Position numbers and translations under genes: made by a program | Shown here: piece by piece, positions 11,829 to 13,958 of the stretch | Position numbering within the stretch: position 1 is the stretch's first letter | How the letters are laid out: every line of letters begins with the position of its first letter | Notes under the pieces: generated by a model | Seen by the model: only the letters and a program-made list of their open reading frames with translations | Databases searched by the model: none | Told to the model about the DNA's origin: nothing | Assembly: GCA_964371995.1 (NCBI GenBank) | Contig: CAYJPG010000077.1 | Coordinates: forward strand, 1-13,958 | Direction: 5' to 3' | DNA from: SHZI01 sp964371995 | GTDB lineage: Bacteria > Pseudomonadota > Gammaproteobacteria > Steroidobacterales > GCA-2729495 | Length of the DNA stretch: 13,958 nucleotides

Positions 11829-13958
11829 GCGGGGGACTCCTTGGCTACGGCAACCGTCGGCAGGGGCCTGGCGTTGGGACGCCAAACCATGCGGTACAGA
11901 CCCGGCAGAACCAGCAAGCTAAGGACCGTTGACGAGATGATTCCGCCGATCACCACGGTAGCGAGCGGCCGCTGAACCTCGGCCCCCGTGCTGGTATTCA
12001 GGGCCATCGGCAGAAAGCCGAGGGCTGCCACCAGCGCGACCATCAGTATCGGACGAAGGCGCAACATGGCCGCCTCACGGATAGCGTCGTCGATGCCCAG
12101 CCCTTCAGCGAGACGCTCCTTGAACGCAGACACCATGATTACGCCAGTCAGAACAGACACGCCACACAACGTGATGAATCCGACCCCCGCTGTGATCGAC
12201 AGTGGAATGCCCCGGAACCACAAGGCGATGACACCGCCCGTCAGGGCAAGTGGGACGCCACTGAATACCAGTGCGGCGTCCCGGGCAGATCCGAAGGTCA
12301 TCAGAAGAAGCGCGAATATCATCACCAGCGTGACCGGCACCAGCAAGGTCAGGCGCTCGGTCGCTGACTGCAATTGTTCAAACGTGCCACCGTAGGCGAG
12401 CCAGTAGCCAGTTGGGAGCCGCACCTGATCGGCGATCTTCTCCTGCGCCTCCCGAACAAAACCGCCCAGATCCCGGCCGCGAACATTTGCCGAGACAACG
12501 AGCCGGCGCTTGCCGTTTTCGCGGCTGATTTGATTCGGCCCTGGCGCCAGTTTCAGAGTTGCCACTTCACCGAGCGGCACATAACCGCCAGAGCTTAGCC
12601 GAATCGTCAATCGCTCCAGTGCAGACAGGTCACTCCGCAACTCTTCCGGTAGTCGGACGACGAGAGCAAATCGTTGGTCACCCTCGAAGATCTGACCGGC
12701 CTCCTCACCCCCGGTGGCTGCGGCCAATACGTCCTGAATGTCGGCCACGTTCAGGCCGTAGCGATACAAGGCATCGCGATTCGGCTCCACTGACAGCACC
12801 GGCAGGCCCTGGACCTGCTCGACTTTGACGCCCTGGGCGCCCGCAACGCCATTGAGGACAGCGGCAATGCTGTTACCCGCCTCCAGCAACTTGCCGAGAT
12901 CATCGCCGTACACCTTGACGCCAAGGTCGGACCGAACTCCCGAGATCAATTCGTTAAAGCGCAGCTGGATGGGCTGGCTGATCTCGAAGGCATTTCCGGG
13001 CACAGCTTCCAGGCGCTGCTCGATCTCGGCAGACAGTTCTGTCTTGGTCTTGTCCGGATTGGGCCAGTCCTGCCTGTCCTTCAGCATCACATAGCCGTCG
13101 GAAATGCTTGGCGGCATCGGGTCCGTTGCCACTTCCGCGGTCCCAACACGTGAGAAGTACGTCTTGACCTCTGGCAGCTCCGACAGCGCTCGTTCGAGCT
13201 GGAACTGCATTTCCAGTGACTGGGTGAGGCTCGTACCAGGAATACGCAGGGCCTGCACCGCGAGATCGCCTTCGTCCAGACTGGGTATGAACTCCGAACC
13301 CATTCGCGATCCCAGCCAGCCACAAAACACCACGAAGACCACGGCGCCGGCCAGAATCGGCAGGCGCAGGCGCAGTGCTGCGTCGAGGACGGGAGCGTAG
13401 GCGCGTCGTGCTCCCCGAACGAGCAGGTTTTCCTTTTCCTCGATTTTGCCGGTCAGGAGTATGGCAACGGCCGCGGGAACAAATGTCAGAGACAGAACAA
13501 GTGCGGACAGCAGCGCGAGAATCACCGCAAATGCCATCGGCTGAAACATTTTTCCCTCGACACCCGACAACGCCAATATCGGCAGATTCACGAGGATCAC
13601 GACCAGCACGCTGACCAGACTGGGGGTAAACACTTCGCGCGTCGCCACGAAAACGGTGTTCAAACGCTCGTCGAGGGTCAGGAGACGCCCCAGACGATGC
13701 TGGCGACCACCCAGCCGCAGGATGCAGTTCTCCACGATGATCACGGCGCCGTCGACGATCAGACCAAAATCGAGCGCGCCGAGGCTCATCAGATTCGCCG
13801 AGACCCTGGTACTTACCATGCCCGAGATCAGCATCAGCATGGCGAGGGGAATGACGGCAGCGGTCAGAAGCGCCGCTCGGACATTGCCCAGCAGCAGCAA
13901 CAGTACCGCCACGACCAGGACCGCCCCTTCAAGGAGGTTGTTGCGCACCGTGGCGATG
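11825..13958 (-). CDS. czcA: Heavy-metal RND efflux pump, inner-membrane subunit (CzcA family), C-terminal two thirds
   Basis: Proton-driven trimeric transporter that with a CzcB adaptor and CzcC outer-membrane channel exports metal ions from the periplasm/cytosol. The 5' end lies beyond the right edge; the frame is open to 13958. By alignment to CzcA landmarks about 340 N-terminal residues are missing. The TM4 motif LGALDFGLIVDGAVIIVEN has the three acidic residues of the divalent-cation HME-RND class (CzcA Asp402/Asp408/Glu415 pattern), whereas Cu/Ag pumps such as CusA have a VDAAIVMVEN-type motif, so Zn/Co/Cd/Ni-type substrates are more likely. Also visible: FVPAAVAILL, GSEFIPSLDEGDLAVQALRI, the periplasmic porter domain (LISGVRSDLGVKVYGDD), EVATLKLAPGPNQISRENGKRR, and the final helices SITAGVGFITLCGVSVLTG, LRLRPILMVALVAALGFLPM and GGIISSTVLSLLVLP. 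Intact within the window. Coupled by ATGA to the P-II-like gene. Confidence 0.95.
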   Translation of the reverse strand, partial: IATVRNNLLEGAVLVVAVLLLLLGNVRAALLTAAVIPLAMLMLISGMVSTRVSANLMSLGALDFGLIVDGAVIIVENCILRLGGRQHRLGRLLTLDERLNTVFVATREVFTPSLVSVLVVILVNLPILALSGVEGKMFQPMAFAVILALLSALVLSLTFVPAAVAILLTGKIEEKENLLVRGARRAYAPVLDAALRLRLPILAGAVVFVVFCGWLGSRMGSEFIPSLDEGDLAVQALRIPGTSLTQSLEMQFQLERALSELPEVKTYFSRVGTAEVATDPMPPSISDGYVMLKDRQDWPNPDKTKTELSAEIEQRLEAVPGNAFEISQPIQLRFNELISGVRSDLGVKVYGDDLGKLLEAGNSIAAVLNGVAGAQGVKVEQVQGLPVLSVEPNRDALYRYGLNVADIQDVLAAATGGEEAGQIFEGDQRFALVVRLPEELRSDLSALERLTIRLSSGGYVPLGEVATLKLAPGPNQISRENGKRRLVVSANVRGRDLGGFVREAQEKIADQVRLPTGYWLAYGGTFEQLQSATERLTLLVPVTLVMIFALLLMTFGSARDAALVFSGVPLALTGGVIALWFRGIPLSITAGVGFITLCGVSVLTGVIMVSAFKERLAEGLGIDDAIREAAMLRLRPILMVALVAALGFLPMALNTSTGAEVQRPLATVVIGGIISSTVLSLLVLPGLYRMVWRPNARPLPTVAVAKESPA

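Noticed and set aside
11988..13614. Several 70-135-codon plus-strand frames across the RND gene
   Set aside because: All are antisense to a well-supported CzcA-family frame with no motifs of their own and no plausible ribosome sites.

Overview
The window looks like a proteobacterial chromosome segment, probably gamma- or betaproteobacterial. That rests on the gene families: TraG of the Tn4371/IncP type, CzcA-type RND pump, ClsB-like cardiolipin synthase and gammaproteobacterial-style phosphoglucomutase. No rRNA, tRNA or CRISPR array is visible, and the species cannot be named. There are two contrasting halves: a decaying accessory zone (about 1-9100) and an apparently intact metal-resistance block (about 9129-13958).

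Region A (1-6922) is a carbon-flux and membrane-lipid cluster. It holds a phosphoketolase (-), a small membrane methyltransferase overlapping a cyclopropane-fatty-acid synthase (+), phosphoglucomutase (-), a two-HKD cardiolipin synthase (-) and a small conserved membrane protein (-). Phosphoketolase plus Pgm would serve sugar-phosphate/glycogen metabolism; Cfa, Cls and the methyltransferase would alter the membrane. Three of the six genes carry a single apparent lesion: an in-frame TAA in phosphoketolase, a 1-nt frameshift in pgm that cuts off its phosphate-binding loop, and an in-frame TAG in the small membrane protein.

Region B (6926-9128) is mobile-element debris. In order it holds an IS5-type left end with a shattered transposase, an 'RPHSSLGQLTPAEF' tail of an IS3-family OrfB, the N-terminal half of a TraG/VirD4 coupling protein typical of Tn4371-like integrative elements, and a remnant resembling the periplasmic domain of FTR1 iron permeases.

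Region C (9129-13958) is metal handling. A short CDF-like exporter (-) and a MerR-family regulator (+) are divergent around a canonical long-spacer MerR promoter. A second, similar operator/promoter overlaps the regulator's stop codon and faces a secreted methionine-rich protein with a C-terminal haem-c motif. Convergent to this, on the minus strand, a CzcA-type RND pump (entering from the right edge) is translationally coupled to a divergent P-II-like protein and then a small lipoprotein. The likeliest previously undescribed item is this module: MerR regulator + CDF + Met-rich haem protein with duplicated operators, next to an RND/P-II-like/lipoprotein operon.
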